A stretch of DNA of 5,526 bases, from NCBI GenBank assembly GCA_016219235.1, contig JACRBO010000882.1:1-5526 (forward strand), written 5' to 3'. This document shows, one piece after another, positions 3,416 to 5,526 of this stretch; the stretch's first letter is position 1, and each line of letters begins with the position of its first letter. The stretch comes from Chloroflexota bacterium. GTDB lineage: Bacteria; Chloroflexota; Anaerolineae; Fen-1058. The position numbers and the translations under genes were made by a program. The notes under the pieces were generated by a model. It saw only the letters and a program-made list of their open reading frames with translations. It did no database searches and was not told where the DNA came from.

Positions 3416-5526
3416 TTACGCTTTCGCAACCGTGACGAAGGTCTGCGACAACGCCTGGCCGCCGCTGATCGGATCGGTGTAGGTTACGTGCAGATCGCTG
3501 TCGCTGCCGCCGACGCCGTGCGCGGTGCGCAGCCCCATCGACAGGTGACCGAACCCCGGCGTCAGGTACACGCAATCGGGGCGGATGGCCTGCGTCGCCA
3601 TCACCGCGATGGTGATCTGTCCGACTTCGCTCTTCACGATCACCACGTCGTGATCCTTCAAGCCCGCTTTTTCAGCCACAGTCGCATTCATCCACAAGCG
3701 CGGTTCGTCTTGATACTTGTGTAACAGTTGATTGTTCTGCGTGGCAAATTGCGAGTGCTGCCCCACTTTGCCGGTGAGCAAATAGAACGATCCACTCGGC
3801 GGGGCAGGGGGGTCTTCCCACGCGGGCACGGCAGGATGATTGGCCTTGCGCAGTGTTTGCGACGCGATCTCGATCTTGCCGCTGGGCGTGTTGAACTTCA
3901 ACTCCGGTTCGCCCGCACCCGATTGGGCCGGCGGCCCTTCAACGTACCCCTGCGCGCGGATGTCGTCGACGGTGACACCGAGCGGCGCGAGTTGCTGATT
4001 GAGGTAATCGATCTCGTCGGTGTAGTTGAAGTAAGCGCCTAAGCCTAAGCGTTCGCCGAGTTGTTTATAAATCCACAGTGCGCTCTTCGCCTCGCCGATC
4101 GGTTCGATGACGGGCTGGCGCAAGTACGCGCGATTGCCCATCGACAACAACGGATCGTAGCGTTCCAGATACGACGCTTCCGGCAATATCACATCTGCGA
4201 ACCATTCGGTGTCGTTCGGCAAAATGCTGACCGTGGCGATGAAGTCCATCTTCTTGAAAGCCTCGATCGTCCTGGCGCGATCAGGAATGCTCATGATCGG
4301 GTTCTGCCGCGCGATGAACCAGCCGTGCGCCTGATACGGCTGACCCGTCAAGATGTTGTCGCGAATTTCCTGAAACACGCCGATCTTCAATGGCACCAGT
4401 GGATACTTCCACGGAACGCCATCGAGCCGTTGGGCGCGGATGCGAGGATATCCGGGCTGCCTGGGCACGCCCAACTTCAGGCCGCCGCCCTCACCACCCG
4501 CCGCGATCATGGTGTGGCCCCAGTTGCCGACCAACGCATTGAGAATCGCAATCGCGCGTTCGGTCTGGAACGAATTGACGAAGTTGCTGGTGCGCCAGCC
4601 ATTGTGCGCCAGCGCATTCACACCCGCCGCTGCAAATTCACGGGCGATACGGGCGATGGTGTCTGCCGGAATCTCGGTCAGCGGCGCGGCCCACTCGGGT
4701 GTGTACGAGCCGCTCGACTGTTGCAGTTCCTCAAAGCCGACCGTGTTTTTGGCAACGAATTCACTATTGTAAAGATTCTCGCTGATGATCACGTTAATCA
4801 AAGCCAGATGGAAAGCTAGATCGGCGCCGGGCTTGATCGGCAGCCATTCGGTCGCTTTGCCCGCCGTCCTGGTGAAGCGCGGATCGAGATAGATCACCTT
4901 CGCGCCGCGCGCCAGCGATTCGATCAGATCGCCCGTTTCCGAAGTCGAAATGGCTTCGGTCAGATTGCGACCCGTCAAGATGATGTACTTCACGTTCGTG
5001 TAATCGCGGCCCGGTTCTTCCATGCCGAAGGTCATTTGATTCGCCACGATCATGGCGTTGAAGCACAGGCTGCGCTGCGTGCCGTAGTTGGGCGAACCGA
5101 AACCGTACAATAGATTCTCGAAGAGCGGCTGGCTCAGATTGTGAGTTGCGGAAAAGATCATCGCTTCCGCGCCGTATTTCTGCTTGATGTCCAGCATCGC
5201 CTGCGCCGTCAGATCGAGCGCCTCGTCCCATGACGCGCGGCGATAGCGGCCCTCGCCGCGTTCGCCCGCGCGCACCATCGGGAACTTGATGCGATCGGGA
5301 TCGTAGGCGGTCATGATGCCGCTCTGGCCGCGTCCGCACAATTTGCCGCGTGAATGCGGTTGATCGGGGTTGCCTTCCAGCTTGACGAGCTTATCGCCGT
5401 TCACCTTCGCCAGCACGCCGCAGCGCCAGACGCACTGCTCGCACAGCGTCGGAATAACGCGATCGTAGATCACGCCTTCGGTGCGTGGCGCGGCGTGCGC
5501 GGCCGCTTGAGCAGCGGTGACGCCGA
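3416..5526 (-). CDS. Molybdopterin oxidoreductase catalytic subunit, PsrA/PhsA-like (N-terminus outside window)
   Basis: The catalytic subunit of a CISM-type complex; about 702 residues are visible. The reading frame stays open to the right edge. The residues ahead of the GTG at 5473, GVTAAQAAAHAAPRTEG, look like the end of a signal peptide with an AxA cleavage site. The true start, probably with a Tat twin-arginine motif, therefore lies outside the window. Numbered from that GTG, the N-terminal [4Fe-4S] motif is C11-x2-C14-x3-C18-x27-C46. Cys137 in SLCFNAM is at the position of the Mo/W ligand. Cofactor-binding stretches include LDPRFTRTA (196-204), KPGADLAF (214-221), AHNGWRTSNF (289-298) and EWFADVILPEASYLER (423-438). 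The C-terminal cofactor domain includes FNTPSGKIEIAS and GFGH (640-643). Length and motifs favour the polysulfide/thiosulfate reductase group over arsenate or tetrathionate reductases, which are larger, but the substrate is not fixed. The stop is followed by a palindromic repeat and the ferredoxin gene. Confidence 0.95.
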   Translation of the reverse strand, partial: GVTAAQAAAHAAPRTEGVIYDRVIPTLCEQCVWRCGVLAKVNGDKLVKLEGNPDQPHSRGKLCGRGQSGIMTAYDPDRIKFPMVRAGERGEGRYRRASWDEALDLTAQAMLDIKQKYGAEAMIFSATHNLSQPLFENLLYGFGSPNYGTQRSLCFNAMIVANQMTFGMEEPGRDYTNVKYIILTGRNLTEAISTSETGDLIESLARGAKVIYLDPRFTRTAGKATEWLPIKPGADLAFHLALINVIISENLYNSEFVAKNTVGFEELQQSSGSYTPEWAAPLTEIPADTIARIAREFAAAGVNALAHNGWRTSNFVNSFQTERAIAILNALVGNWGHTMIAAGGEGGGLKLGVPRQPGYPRIRAQRLDGVPWKYPLVPLKIGVFQEIRDNILTGQPYQAHGWFIARQNPIMSIPDRARTIEAFKKMDFIATVSILPNDTEWFADVILPEASYLERYDPLLSMGNRAYLRQPVIEPIGEAKSALWIYKQLGERLGLGAYFNYTDEIDYLNQQLAPLGVTVDDIRAQGYVEGPPAQSGAGEPELKFNTPSGKIEIASQTLRKANHPAVPAWEDPPAPPSGSFYLLTGKVGQHSQFATQNNQLLHKYQDEPRLWMNATVAEKAGLKDHDVVIVKSEVGQITIAVMATQAIRPDCVYLTPGFGHLSMGLRTAHGVGGSDSDLHVTYTDPISGGQALSQTFVTVAKA

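Noticed and set aside
4061..4819. A 252-codon plus-strand reading frame opposite the catalytic subunit
   Set aside because: It is a shadow of the molybdoenzyme frame, with no ribosome binding site or recognisable motif.
5471..5473. GTG as the true start of the catalytic subunit
   Set aside because: The frame is open upstream and encodes a signal-peptide-like segment. No Shine-Dalgarno sequence precedes the GTG.
1140..5526. A respiratory arsenate reductase (ArrAB), suggested by the nearby ArsR-family gene
   Set aside because: The catalytic subunit is shorter than ArrA. The regulator lacks the arsenic-sensing cysteines and is separated by bfr and a terminator.

Overview
The window is from a GC-rich bacterium, and every gene I can support lies on the minus strand. 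It is read here from the right edge to the left. The gene content (a periplasm-facing molybdoenzyme with a ferredoxin subunit and a quinone-linked membrane anchor, then a bacterioferritin) suggests an organism with a respiratory metabolism that includes anaerobic electron transfer. Several palindromic elements of the dispersed-repeat kind occur in and between the genes. My best guess at the lineage is Chloroflexota, but this rests only on the general look of the proteins and repeats and is weak.

Right and central part (5526 to 1140): a three-gene operon for a membrane-bound molybdopterin oxidoreductase of the complex iron-sulfur molybdoenzyme (CISM) type. First is the catalytic subunit (3416-5526, 5' end outside the window). 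Next is a four-cluster ferredoxin subunit (2285-3280). Last is a polytopic NrfD/HybB-type membrane subunit (1140-2285), which overlaps the ferredoxin gene by one base in TAATG. The catalytic subunit resembles the PsrA/PhsA (polysulfide/thiosulfate reductase) branch, but the two partner subunits look most like HybA and HybB of hydrogenase-2. The likely circuit joins the membrane quinone pool, through the NrfD/HybB subunit and four Fe-S clusters, to the Fe-S cluster and Mo/W cofactor of the catalytic subunit outside the membrane. The substrate cannot be read from the sequence.

Left part (1121 to 1): a bacterioferritin gene (bfr, 592-1056) with its own promoter, a strong ribosome binding site and a textbook terminator. 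A 317-base gene-free stretch follows, with two further hairpins and candidate operator palindromes. After it comes the start of an ArsR-family regulator (1-274) that runs off the left edge.

The most unusual structure is in the ferredoxin gene. Behind its C-terminal membrane helix, about 60 codons consist almost entirely of three different palindromic elements in tandem, read through in frame. A fourth, 81-base palindromic element lies between the catalytic and ferredoxin genes.
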